64,000 bases of DNA from Chryseobacterium joostei (GTDB lineage Bacteria; Bacteroidota; Bacteroidia; Flavobacteriales; Weeksellaceae): contig NZ_CP033926.1 of the NCBI RefSeq assembly GCF_003815775.1, positions 3,658,001-3,722,000 of the forward strand, given 5' to 3'. Position 1 is the first letter of the stretch, and the number at the start of each line of letters is the position of its first letter. The position numbers were made by a program, and so were the translations under genes. Positions 27,091 through 36,689 of this stretch are shown here, piece by piece. Under the pieces are notes generated by a model, which did not search any database, had not been told where the DNA came from, and saw only the letters and a program-made list of their open reading frames with translations.

Positions 27091-28470
27091 ATGAAAGAAT
27101 TTATACAAACACTTAAAAATATATGGAGCCTAAAGGAGTTAAGAGATAAAATTCTCTTTACGTTAGGTATTATCCTTGTGTATAGATTCGCATCTTATAT
27201 CTCACTTCCCGCAATTAATCTTGCAGAGGTGGGAGATCTCTTAGAGCATTATAAAAATCAAGGCGGTAACAAGCAAGGAGCAGGTCTCCTTGGCTTGCTT
27301 TCGTCGTTTACGGGGGGGGCTTTCAGCCACGCTTCCGTAATGGCGTTGGGTATCATGCCTTATATTTCTGCTTCTATTATTGTTCAGTTGATGGGGATGG
27401 CTATTCCTTATCTTCAGAAGCTTCAGAAAGATGGAGAGTCAGGTAGAAATACATTGAACCAAATTACAAGATGGTTAACGATTGGAGTTTGTCTGGTACA
27501 GGCACCTTCTTACTTAACTTCTATTACTCAATTATTCTTACCATATGCTCAGTTCCAATCTGCATATTTTGTAGAACCAAATTCAATTATGTTCTGGTTA
27601 CCAAGTATTGTTATCTTGGTAGGAGGTTCAGTATTTGCAATGTGGTTAGGTGAAAAGATTACCGATAAGGGAATCGGAAATGGTATCTCTATACTTATTA
27701 TGGTGGGGATCCTTTCAAGATTACCTGAGGCATTCGTACAGGAGATGGCCGTGCAGAACGGAAAAGGAGGAATGGGATCTATCATGATCCTTATTGAAGT
27801 ATTATTCTGGATGTTAGTTGTTCTTTTAGCCGTGATTTTATCAGTGGCTGTTAGAAAAATTCCAATTCAGTATGTAAGCAGAGCTCAAGCAAGAGGAGGT
27901 GTAAACAAAAATCTTATGCAGGGAGCAAGACAATGGATTCCATTGAAAGTAAATGCTGCTGGTGTAATGCCGATTATCTTTGCTCAGGCATTGATGTTCG
28001 TACCAGGATTATTAACAAAATTCGATGAGTCTAATACCTTTCTTGCAGGTTTCAAAAATGTTTTTAGCTGGCAATACAATGTATTGTTTGCGCTATTAAT
28101 TATTATCTTCTCATTTTTCTATACTGCAATTACAATTCCGGTAAACCAAATGGCTGATGACTTGAAGAGAAATGGAGGTTTAGTACCAAAAGTAAGACCC
28201 GGAAAAGAGACCGCTGATTATTTAGATGATATTTTATCAAAAATTACCTTGCCAGGTGCAATTTTTTTATCTATCTTTGCAGTCCTTCCTGCAATTGTGC
28301 ATGGAAGCTTTGTTCAGACAGATGCGTTTGCCTTATTTTTCGGGGGAACGTCGCTATTAATCATGGTGGGTGTAATTTTAGATACAGTTCAACAGATTAA
28401 TACATATCTGCTGAACCATCATTATGATGGCTTAATGCAGTCTAAATTATCAAGAACGACTGGATATTAA
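27091..28470 (+). CDS. secY: Sec translocon subunit SecY
   Basis: The protein has 459 residues and ten predicted TM helices. It is the protein-conducting channel of the SecYEG translocon. Recognisable segments are LGIMPYISASIIVQLMG (TM2), GIGNGISILIMVG, and the cytoplasmic loops with VRKIPIQYVSRAQARGG and PVNQMADDLKRNGG. The last loop ends in HHYDGLMQSKLS. The length and order rplO-secY-infA are usual. Confidence 0.98.
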   Translation: MKEFIQTLKNIWSLKELRDKILFTLGIILVYRFASYISLPAINLAEVGDLLEHYKNQGGNKQGAGLLGLLSSFTGGAFSHASVMALGIMPYISASIIVQLMGMAIPYLQKLQKDGESGRNTLNQITRWLTIGVCLVQAPSYLTSITQLFLPYAQFQSAYFVEPNSIMFWLPSIVILVGGSVFAMWLGEKITDKGIGNGISILIMVGILSRLPEAFVQEMAVQNGKGGMGSIMILIEVLFWMLVVLLAVILSVAVRKIPIQYVSRAQARGGVNKNLMQGARQWIPLKVNAAGVMPIIFAQALMFVPGLLTKFDESNTFLAGFKNVFSWQYNVLFALLIIIFSFFYTAITIPVNQMADDLKRNGGLVPKVRPGKETADYLDDILSKITLPGAIFLSIFAVLPAIVHGSFVQTDAFALFFGGTSLLIMVGVILDTVQQINTYLLNHHYDGLMQSKLSRTTGY

Positions 28471-28473
28471 TTT

Positions 28474-28689
28474 ATGGCGAAACAAAAACATATCGAACAA
28501 GACGGCGTTATTACGGAAGCACTTTCGAACGCCCAGTTCCGTGTAGAGCTGGAGAATGGGCATATACTTATCGCTCATATTTCCGGTAAAATGAGAATGC
28601 ATTATATTAAACTTTTACCTGGTGATAAGGTAAAATTAGAAATGTCTCCCTATGATTTAACAAAAGGGAGAATCACATTTAGATACTAA
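28474..28689 (+). CDS. infA: Translation initiation factor IF-1
   Basis: This 71-residue OB-fold protein ([51 protein letters not shown]) occupies the 30S A site during initiation. It lies three bases after secY. A perfect 12-bp hairpin stands between it and rpmJ. Confidence 0.98.
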   Translation: MAKQKHIEQDGVITEALSNAQFRVELENGHILIAHISGKMRMHYIKLLPGDKVKLEMSPYDLTKGRITFRY

Positions 28690-28696
28690 ACAACTA

Positions 28697-28724
28697 GCCA
28701 AATGGAATACACATTCCATTTGGC
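28697..28724 (+). promoter_or_regulatory. Perfect 12-bp hairpin between infA and rpmJ
   Basis: GCCAAATGGAAT (28697-28708) and ATTCCATTTGGC (28713-28724) form a 12-bp stem with a tetraloop. There is no U tract, so it is unlikely to terminate. An RNA-processing, stability or protein-binding role is more plausible. Confidence 0.55.
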
Positions 28725-28751
28725 ATTTGTTAAAAAATAAATACTATCAAA

Positions 28752-28868
28752 ATGAAAGTAAGAGCATCAATTAAAAAAAGAAGCGCTGATTGCAAAATTG
28801 TACGCAGAAAAGGTGTACTGTTCGTAATCAACAAGAAGAACCCAAAATTTAAACAAAGACAAGGTTAA
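28752..28868 (+). CDS. rpmJ: 50S ribosomal protein bL36, zinc-less form
   Basis: The product has 38 residues ([20 protein letters not shown], then [18 protein letters not shown]). It keeps the family framework but only one of the four zinc ligands (C14); the others are replaced by S, N and F. It is therefore a C-minus variant not expected to bind zinc. It lies nine bases before rpsM, the start of the alpha segment. Confidence 0.96.
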   Translation: MKVRASIKKRSADCKIVRRKGVLFVINKKNPKFKQRQG

Positions 28869-28877
28869 CATTAAATT

Positions 28878-29255
28878 ATGGCGAGAATTGCAGGTATTGA
28901 TTTACCAAAAAACAAAAGAGGTGTTATCGGTTTAACTTACATCTATGGAGTAGGAAGAAATACTTCTTCTGAAATCCTTAAAGCTGCCGGTATCAGCGAA
29001 GACAAGAAAGTCAACGAATGGAATGACGATGAATTGGCTGCAATCAGAACATATATCTCTGAAAACGTAAAAGTAGAAGGAGAATTAAGATCTGAAGTGC
29101 AATTGAACATCAAGAGATTGATGGACATAGGATGCCAACGAGGAATACGTCACAGACTAGGATTACCTTTAAGAGGCCAGAGAACGAAAAACAACTCTAG
29201 AACCCGAAAAGGAAAGAGAAAAACTGTTGCTAACAAGAAAAAAGCTAGTAAATAA
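28878..29255 (+). CDS. rpsM: 30S ribosomal protein uS13
   Basis: The protein has 125 residues ([49 protein letters not shown]) with a basic tail. It contacts P-site tRNA and forms a bridge to the large subunit. It starts the alpha-type segment. Confidence 0.98.
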   Translation: MARIAGIDLPKNKRGVIGLTYIYGVGRNTSSEILKAAGISEDKKVNEWNDDELAAIRTYISENVKVEGELRSEVQLNIKRLMDIGCQRGIRHRLGLPLRGQRTKNNSRTRKGKRKTVANKKKASK

Positions 29256-29267
29256 TCGTTAGGAATT

Positions 29268-29657
29268 ATGGCAAAACAAACTAAAGTAGTTAAAAAAAGA
29301 AAAGTAAAAGTTGAAGCTATTGGTGAAGCACATATTCAAGCTTCTTTCAATAACATCATCATTTCTTTAACAAATAAAAACGGAGAGGTTATCTCTTGGG
29401 CTTCTGCCGGTAAAATGGGTTTCAGAGGTTCTAAAAAGAATACTCCATTTGCTGCTCAAATGGCAGCTGAAAATTGCTCTGCTGTAGCTCACGAAGCTGG
29501 TTTAAGAAGAGTAAAGGTGTTTGTAAAAGGTCCAGGTGCAGGTAGAGAATCTGCTATCAGATCTATTCACAATTCAGGTATTGAAGTAAGTGAAATCGTT
29601 GATGTGACTCCTATGCCGCACAATGGATGTAGACCACCAAAAAGAAGAAGAGTTTAA
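29268..29657 (+). CDS. rpsK: 30S ribosomal protein uS11
   Basis: The protein has 129 residues ([66 protein letters not shown]). It lies on the 30S platform near the E site. It lies 12 bases after rpsM. Confidence 0.98.
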   Translation: MAKQTKVVKKRKVKVEAIGEAHIQASFNNIIISLTNKNGEVISWASAGKMGFRGSKKNTPFAAQMAAENCSAVAHEAGLRRVKVFVKGPGAGRESAIRSIHNSGIEVSEIVDVTPMPHNGCRPPKRRRV

Positions 29658-29677
29658 TTTTTAGAATTTACCCCATT

Positions 29678-30286
29678 ATGGCAAGATATATTGGACCTAA
29701 AACTAAGATTGCTAGAAAGTTTGGTGCTGCAATCTACGGAGATGATAAAAACTTCGAAAAGAGAAAAAACCAACCGCCAGGACAACACGGTCCTAACAAG
29801 AGAAGAGGTGCTAAAAAATCAGAATATGCAGTTCAGTTAGCTGAAAAACAAAAAGCTAAATATACTTACGGTATTTTAGAAAGACAGTTTGCTAATTTAT
29901 TTGAAAAAGCACACAGAAGTAAAGGTGTAACAGGGGAAGTTCTATTACAACTTTGTGAATCAAGATTGGATAACGTTGTATATAGATTAGGTTTTGCTAA
30001 AACTAGATCTGGTGCAAGACAATTGGTTTCTCACAGACACATCACTGTGAACGGAGAAATCCTTAACATCCCTTCTTATTTGGTAAAAGCTGGTGATGTA
30101 ATCACTGTAAGAGAAAAGTCTAAGTCTCTTGAGGTTGTTACCAACGCATTGGCTTCTAAGTCAAACTATGAGTGGTTACAATTCAACGATGAGAAGAAAG
30201 AAGGTACTTTCATTTCTGCTCCTGAAAGAATCCAAATTCCGGAGGACATTAAGGAGAACCTTATCGTCGAACTTTACTCTAAATAA
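29678..30286 (+). CDS. rpsD: 30S ribosomal protein uS4
   Basis: The protein has 202 residues with an S4 RNA-binding domain ([40 protein letters not shown]). The N-terminal segment lacks cysteines, so it is a zinc-independent form. uS4 initiates 30S assembly and represses the alpha operon in E. coli. Confidence 0.98.
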   Translation: MARYIGPKTKIARKFGAAIYGDDKNFEKRKNQPPGQHGPNKRRGAKKSEYAVQLAEKQKAKYTYGILERQFANLFEKAHRSKGVTGEVLLQLCESRLDNVVYRLGFAKTRSGARQLVSHRHITVNGEILNIPSYLVKAGDVITVREKSKSLEVVTNALASKSNYEWLQFNDEKKEGTFISAPERIQIPEDIKENLIVELYSK

Positions 30287-30319
30287 TTTTTTAATCAAAT
30301 TTTTGCTCAACCCAATAAT

Positions 30320-31315
30320 ATGGCAATTTTACAATTCATAAAACCCGATAAAGTAATTTTACTTAACTCTGATGAATTTAAAGGTCAATTCGAATTCAGA
30401 CCTTTAGAACCAGGTTTCGGGCTTACAATCGGTAATGCTTTGAGAAGAGTGTTGCTTTCTTCTCTGGAAGGATACGCTATTTCATCTATCAAAATAGAAG
30501 GTGTAGAGCACGAATTTTCAACTATTCCAGGAGTAATCGAAGACGTTACCGAAATTATTCTTAACCTTAAGCAGGTTAGATTAAAAGCTTCAGCAGAAGG
30601 CCAGGCTAACGAGCAGGTTGTTGCTAAAGTTTCAGGTCAAACGATTATTACTGCTGGTGATTTAGGAAAATCGATCAACGGATTTGAGGTCTTAAACCCG
30701 GATTTAGTGATTTGTAACCTAAATAGTGATGTAACTTTCGAAATTACTTTCAATATTGAAAAAGGTAGAGGGTATGTTCCTTCGGAACAAAATAAGTCAA
30801 ACAATGCACCTGTAGGTACTATTGCTATTGACTCTATTTTTACACCGATCAAGAAAGTACAATACAGCATTGAAAATTATCGTGTAGAGCAAAAAACAGA
30901 CTACGAAAAACTTGTATTAGATATAGAAACTGATGGGTCTATTAGCCCTCAGAATGCTTTAACAGAAGCTTCTAAGATATTAATTTATCACTTCATGTTA
31001 TTCTCTGATGAGAGAATAACGCTTGAAACTGAAGCAGTAAAAGCATCTATCCAATACGATGAAGAGACACTTCACACAAGACAACTTCTTAAGTCTAAAT
31101 TAGCAGATATGGATCTTTCAGTAAGAGCCCTTAACTGTCTAAAAGCGGCTGAAGTAGAAACTCTTGGAGAGCTTGTTTCTTACAGTAAGTCTGATTTGAT
31201 GAAATTCAGAAATTTTGGTAAAAAATCTTTGACAGAACTAGAAGAATTAGTGCATTCAAAAGGTCTTAACTTCGGTTTCGACGTTGCAAAATATAAGTTA
31301 GACGCTGATAAATAA
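30320..31315 (+). CDS. rpoA: RNA polymerase alpha subunit
   Basis: The protein has 331 residues: the N-terminal dimerisation domain ([39 protein letters not shown]), a linker, and the C-terminal DNA-contacting domain ([36 protein letters not shown]). The length and domain order are usual. It is flanked by rpsD and rplQ, as in most bacteria. Confidence 0.98.
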   Translation: MAILQFIKPDKVILLNSDEFKGQFEFRPLEPGFGLTIGNALRRVLLSSLEGYAISSIKIEGVEHEFSTIPGVIEDVTEIILNLKQVRLKASAEGQANEQVVAKVSGQTIITAGDLGKSINGFEVLNPDLVICNLNSDVTFEITFNIEKGRGYVPSEQNKSNNAPVGTIAIDSIFTPIKKVQYSIENYRVEQKTDYEKLVLDIETDGSISPQNALTEASKILIYHFMLFSDERITLETEAVKASIQYDEETLHTRQLLKSKLADMDLSVRALNCLKAAEVETLGELVSYSKSDLMKFRNFGKKSLTELEELVHSKGLNFGFDVAKYKLDADK

Positions 31316-31321
31316 TTAATA

Positions 31322-31834
31322 ATGAGACACGGTAAAAAATTCAATCACTTAGGAAGAACAGCTTCTCACAGAAGTGCTTTACTTTCTAATATGGCTTGTT
31401 CTCTAATTGAGCATAAAAGAATCAACACTACTGTAGCTAAAGCTAAAGCTTTAAGAGTATATGTTGAGCCTCTATTAACAAAAGCAAAAGAAGATACTAC
31501 ACATAACAGAAGAGTAGTATTCTCTTACCTTCAAAATAAATTTGCGGTTGCTGAATTATTCAGAACTGTAGCTCCAAAAATCGCTGAAAGAAACGGTGGT
31601 TATACAAGAATCATTAAGACAGGTTTCAGACCAGGTGATGCTGCTGATACTGCTCTTATCGAATTAGTAGATTTCAACGAGCTTTACAACCCTAATGCTG
31701 AAGAGAAAAAAGCTACAAGAAGAAGCAGAAGATCTACGCCAGCTAAAGCAGCAGTTGTTGCTGATGCTCCTGTAGTAGAAGAAAAAGTAGAAGAAGCTAA
31801 AGCTGACACTACTGAAGAAAAAACTGAAGAATAA
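31322..31834 (+). CDS. rplQ: 50S ribosomal protein bL17 with extended acidic tail
   Basis: The protein has 170 residues. The first about 125 are ordinary bL17 ([40 protein letters not shown]). The rest is an Ala/Val/Glu-rich tail ([20 protein letters not shown]) absent from E. coli bL17 but common in Bacteroidota. It closes the superoperon before the terminator at 31856. Confidence 0.98.
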   Translation: MRHGKKFNHLGRTASHRSALLSNMACSLIEHKRINTTVAKAKALRVYVEPLLTKAKEDTTHNRRVVFSYLQNKFAVAELFRTVAPKIAERNGGYTRIIKTGFRPGDAADTALIELVDFNELYNPNAEEKKATRRSRRSTPAKAAVVADAPVVEEKVEEAKADTTEEKTEE

Positions 31835-31855
31835 TATTCATTCAGATATAAAATG

Positions 31856-31884
31856 AAAACCATCCAGATTCTGGATGGTTTTTT
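31856..31884 (+). terminator. Terminator of the ribosomal superoperon
   Basis: An 8-bp GC-bearing stem CCATCCAG/CTGGATGG, extended by A-T pairs to 12, has a three-base loop and a six-T tract. The symmetric A/T flanks suggest it also stops the convergent gene ending at 31907. Confidence 0.9.
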
Positions 31885-31906
31885 GTTTTTAGATATAACT
31901 AGCTTT

Positions 31907-32341
31907 TTATATTTTCGTTCTTTTCAGTTCAATAATATTATTTCCTTGCTCAAGATGAAGGCTATCTCCTTTTACTCTTGCAGTCATGTCATCCTTCTTG
32001 TAGATGGTTTCCTCTCCTTTAGTTTCAGTTTTAGGAAGAGTAAATGTTTTTTTGTTGCTGGTAATAGCTACTGTACTTTCTTTTGGATCATTTTTGAATA
32101 CTACCTTTACCAAGGTTCCGTCTGTAGCTTTATAGACAAAATCCGTTTTTTCAATTTTCTTCCCGTTTACATCTACTGTAGATGAGCTTTGGGTTACAGA
32201 ATCAATTTTTCCATTGTTATCAGTAACCAGTGTTTCCGAACTGTCTGTTTTGATCACACTTTTGTTTCCGCTTTCACTTTTTTTACAGCTTGTAAGTAGT
32301 AAGGCAGAAGCTGAAACTGCTATTAAAAGTCCTTTTTTCAT
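31907..32341 (-). CDS. Lipoprotein with MliC-like domain (putative lysozyme inhibitor)
   Basis: The protein has 144 residues with a lipobox LLTSC (Cys19) and a polar Ser/Thr-rich linker. A small beta domain follows (DFVYKATDGTLVKVVFKND, TVAITSNKKTFTLPKT, YKKDDMTARVKGDSLHLEQG). This order resembles the MliC fold that inhibits C-type lysozyme in the periplasm. The match is by eye and lacks the usual cysteines, so the inhibitor function is tentative. It is convergent with rplQ and divergent from eno. Confidence 0.6.
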   Translation of the reverse strand: MKKGLLIAVSASALLLTSCKKSESGNKSVIKTDSSETLVTDNNGKIDSVTQSSSTVDVNGKKIEKTDFVYKATDGTLVKVVFKNDPKESTVAITSNKKTFTLPKTETKGEETIYKKDDMTARVKGDSLHLEQGNNIIELKRTKI

Positions 32342-32593
32342 AATGGTTATTTTTTTATGTACCGAATATAAGTTTTTCTTCCTAAGATGAAGAATTTAAT
32401 TATTTTAATGAAATCAAAAAGTAAACCAACAGTGTTGATTTTACATTTAAAAATTACATGAAAATGAAAGGATAACTGTAATTTTTTATATTGAATCTTT
32501 ACGCGATTAGAATTTACAAAATTAACTAAAATTTAACTCTGAATTTGTCCGAAAAGATCGATGCGAAATGCCCCTTTAAAGTTTAATTTTGAT

Positions 32594-32601
32594 TAAATTT
32601 G
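32594..32601 (+). promoter_or_regulatory. Putative -7 element of eno
   Basis: TAAATTTG matches the -7 consensus exactly and lies 22 bases before the eno ATG. No good TTTG was found at -33. The gap 32342-32623 otherwise holds nothing I can name. Confidence 0.45.
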
Positions 32602-32620
32602 TGTAAACTAAAAAAAATAA

Positions 32621-33916
<1,296 letters not shown>

Positions 33917-33931
33917 TTGAATTTATAAATA

Positions 33932-33965
33932 ACGGCAAGCGATAATTTTTGTTTGCCGTATTTTA
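33932..33965 (+). terminator. Terminator after eno
   Basis: A 7-bp stem ACGGCAA/TTGCCGT (33932-33938, 33953-33959) with a 14-base loop precedes a T-rich tract. Its right arm overlaps the TTTG taken as the -33 box of the gltA promoter, so the two signals share bases. Confidence 0.65.
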
Positions 33966-33983
33966 TGGAAAGTAGTATATTTA
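33952..33983 (+). promoter_or_regulatory. Putative promoter of gltA
   Basis: TTTG (33952-33955), a 20-base spacer and TATATTTA (33976-33983, one mismatch to TAnnTTTG) lie just upstream of the ATG at 33998. Confidence 0.45.
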
Positions 33984-33997
33984 AAAAAAAATAAATA

Positions 33998-35284
33998 ATG
34001 TCAGACAACAAAGTAATATTGAATTACGACGGTAATTCATATGAATATCCTATCGTGGATAGTACTATCGGAGACAGAGGGATTGATATTTCAAAATTAA
34101 GAGACCAGACAGGTTTAATCACTCTGGATTTAGGTTACAAAAATACGGGAGCTACTATTAGCGACATCACTTACTTAGACGGAGATAAAGGAGAATTATT
34201 CTACAGAGGTTATCCAATCGAGCAGATTGCTGAGAAATCTAACTTCACGGAAGTAATGTATCTTTTATTACATGGAGAATTACCTACTCAGGATCAATTT
34301 ACTTCTTTCGACAACAACATTAAAAAATATAACTTCATCGCAGATGAGATGAAAAAGATCATTGATGTTTTTCCTCGTTCTGCTCACCCTATGGGAGTTT
34401 TGTCTTCTATGACTTCTGCTTTGACAGCTTTCAACCCGAAAGCAGTTAACGTAAATTCTAAAGAAGAAATGGATCATGCTGCTGAGCTAATGATCGCTAA
34501 GTTCTCTCACCTTTGTGCTTGGACTTACAGAAAAACTCAAGGTTTACCATTAAACCACGGAGATAACAACCTAAACTACGTAGAAAACTTCTACAAAATG
34601 GCATTCAGATTACCAAACGCTGATTTCGAAATCGATCCGGTAGTAGTAGGTGCTTTAGATAAATTATTAATTCTTCATGCTGACCACGAGCAAAACTGTT
34701 CTACTTCTACAGTAAGAATGGTAGGTTCTGCTCATACTGGTCTTTTCGCTTCAATCTCTGCTGGGGTATCTGCACTTTGGGGACCACTTCACGGTGGAGC
34801 TAACCAGGCTGTAATCGAAATGCTTGAATTAATTGAAAAAGATGGTGGTGATGTATCTAAATATGTTGCTAAGGCTAAAGATAAAAACGATAGCTTCCGT
34901 CTAATGGGATTCGGACACAGAGTTTACAAAAACTTCGATCCAAGAGCAAAAATCATCAAGAAAGCTGCTGACGATATCCTTACTGCACTTGGTATTCAGG
35001 ATAAAGCTCTTGACATTGCAATGCAGCTAGAAAGAGTAGCACTTGAGGATGAGTACTTCATTGAAAGAAAATTATATCCAAACGTAGACTTCTATTCAGG
35101 TATTATCTACAGAGCATTAGGAATTCCTACAGAAATGTTTACAGTAATGTTTGCATTAGGAAGACTTCCAGGATGGATTTCTCAGTGGAAAGAAATGAGA
35201 TTAAAAGGAGACCCAATCGGAAGACCAAGACAGGTTTACCAAGGTGCTCAAGAAAGAAACTATATCGATATTGCAAGCAGATAA
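33998..35284 (+). CDS. gltA: Citrate synthase
   Basis: The enzyme has 428 residues and condenses oxaloacetate and acetyl-CoA as the entry step of the TCA cycle. Type-II-like hallmarks are GDKGELFYRGYPIEQIAE, HADHEQNCSTSTVRMVGS, PLHGGANQAVIEMLE, GFGHRVYKNFDPRAKII and the C-terminal GWISQWKEMRLKGDPIGRPR. The catalytic histidines and aspartate are all in place. It follows eno but has its own signals. Confidence 0.98.
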   Translation: MSDNKVILNYDGNSYEYPIVDSTIGDRGIDISKLRDQTGLITLDLGYKNTGATISDITYLDGDKGELFYRGYPIEQIAEKSNFTEVMYLLLHGELPTQDQFTSFDNNIKKYNFIADEMKKIIDVFPRSAHPMGVLSSMTSALTAFNPKAVNVNSKEEMDHAAELMIAKFSHLCAWTYRKTQGLPLNHGDNNLNYVENFYKMAFRLPNADFEIDPVVVGALDKLLILHADHEQNCSTSTVRMVGSAHTGLFASISAGVSALWGPLHGGANQAVIEMLELIEKDGGDVSKYVAKAKDKNDSFRLMGFGHRVYKNFDPRAKIIKKAADDILTALGIQDKALDIAMQLERVALEDEYFIERKLYPNVDFYSGIIYRALGIPTEMFTVMFALGRLPGWISQWKEMRLKGDPIGRPRQVYQGAQERNYIDIASR

Positions 35285-35303
35285 CATTTGCTTTTATCAT
35301 AAC

Positions 35304-35333
35304 AAAATCCCAAAGCGTGCTTTGGGATTTTTT
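35304..35333 (+). terminator. Terminator after gltA
   Basis: A 12-bp stem AAAATCCCAAAG/CTTTGGGATTTT (35304-35315, 35320-35331) with a four-base loop and a T tract. Confidence 0.9.
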
Positions 35334-35399
35334 GTTGTTTATCCAACATTTTTTTTGATAAAATCTGCATATGTCTGATATTAAATAAATTATTAAATT

Positions 35400-35407
35400 T
35401 ACTTTTG
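35400..35407 (+). promoter_or_regulatory. Possible -7 element upstream of the AraC-family gene
   Basis: TACTTTTG is an exact -7 match about 140 bases before the regulator gene, without a -33 partner. The same octamer stands before the neighbouring barrel gene at 36661. Confidence 0.3.
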
Positions 35408-35547
35408 TAGAGTATAGGTTTTCGGTAATGCCAGATGATCGGTGTTTATTAATGAAAGAACCTAAAGGCCTTTGCTAAAAATCATGCATCAACGTGATTT
35501 TGCAGCTATTCGTATAACTTTTGGTTTAATATAAAAAATAACAGACA

Positions 35548-36609
35548 ATGACTTTTGGGCAACAGATGCTATTTTTCTTCAGTGCAGTGGGAGCTTTCAA
35601 TGGGCTTTTGCTTGGGATTTATCTGTTATTTATCAAGAAACTGAAAAACATTCCCGATTTTTTTCTGGGGATTCTTCTCCTTATGCTAAGCTTACGAGTA
35701 GGAATTTCTGTGTGTATTTATTTTTATCCGGATGTACCGAGAATTATTCCACACTTAGGACTCTCAGCATTATTTTTTACAGGTCCTGCGCTTTATTACT
35801 ATGTAAAGACTTCCTTTCAGAATAATCATTTTGATTTTAAGAACTGCCGGAGGGTATTTGGAATACTGACGCTTATTTTGGGAGCTGTGGGATTATTGTA
35901 TTTATTCTTTCCCCTTACATGGGATCAATATTTTGGAACCTTTATTTACACAGTCTGGTCGATATTTATATTTCTTACGGTTTATCAATATTATATTCTA
36001 TTAAAGCAAGGCCAGAAAAGCTTCAATAAGTTTCTTCTTCCTGTTTTGATAAGTAATGTGATTATCTTTTTAACCTATCAATTAATTTCTACGGGCTGGG
36101 TACAGATCTATTGTGCAGGAGGAAGCCTGGTATTTTCATTTGTACTCTATGCTAATTTTTTGACTTTATTCAATAAAAAGTATCAGACAGAATCAGTAAA
36201 AGAAGCTCACAAATATTCAAATAAAAAAATCTCAGGAGAGCAGGCCAATAGTTTTGTAACTAAGCTGGAGAAGTTAATGGATTCCGAAGAACTCTATAAG
36301 AATCCCAACCTAAAGTTGAGTGATCTTGCTTTTAAAATGAATATGTCTGCGCATCAGCTTTCTCAATTGTTGAATGATAATTTAGGGAAAAGTTTTTCTA
36401 CCTACATTAATGAATACAGAATCCATGAAGCGTGCGAGAAAATAGATAGAGGCTCTTATTTAAAGATCGAAGAGATTGGTTACGAGGTAGGCTTTAATTC
36501 TAAGTCTACATTTTTCTCAACATTCAAAAAAATAAAAAATACCACACCGCTTTTGTACAGACAATCTCAAGCGCTGTCTGAGAATAGTTTTCAGAGTTCT
36601 AATTTATAA
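35548..36609 (+). CDS. Membrane-bound AraC-family transcriptional regulator
   Basis: The protein has 353 residues. The N-terminal about 200 are six to seven hydrophobic helices (FFSAVGAFNGLLLGIYLLFI and following), and the C-terminal about 100 are a double-HTH AraC domain (PNLKLSDLAFKMNMSAHQLS; IEEIGYEVGFNSKSTFFSTF; KNTTPLLYRQ). A membrane sensor linked directly to a DNA-binding domain is common in Bacteroidota. It is followed 80 bases later by an outer-membrane barrel gene in the same direction, a plausible target. The ligand is unknown. Confidence 0.88.
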   Translation: MTFGQQMLFFFSAVGAFNGLLLGIYLLFIKKLKNIPDFFLGILLLMLSLRVGISVCIYFYPDVPRIIPHLGLSALFFTGPALYYYVKTSFQNNHFDFKNCRRVFGILTLILGAVGLLYLFFPLTWDQYFGTFIYTVWSIFIFLTVYQYYILLKQGQKSFNKFLLPVLISNVIIFLTYQLISTGWVQIYCAGGSLVFSFVLYANFLTLFNKKYQTESVKEAHKYSNKKISGEQANSFVTKLEKLMDSEELYKNPNLKLSDLAFKMNMSAHQLSQLLNDNLGKSFSTYINEYRIHEACEKIDRGSYLKIEEIGYEVGFNSKSTFFSTFKKIKNTTPLLYRQSQALSENSFQSSNL

Positions 36610-36660
36610 TTTCGTACTGCGGAATTTTAACTTCAAAACCTTTTTTCTTTAGTAAGCTAA

Positions 36661-36668
36661 TACTTTTG
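36661..36668 (+). promoter_or_regulatory. Putative -7 element of the outer-membrane barrel gene
   Basis: TACTTTTG is an exact -7 match 21 bases before the ATG at 36690. No TTTG lies at the usual upstream distance, as would be expected for an activator-dependent promoter. Confidence 0.4.
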
Positions 36669-36689
36669 GTTTCATAAAATATAAAATTT

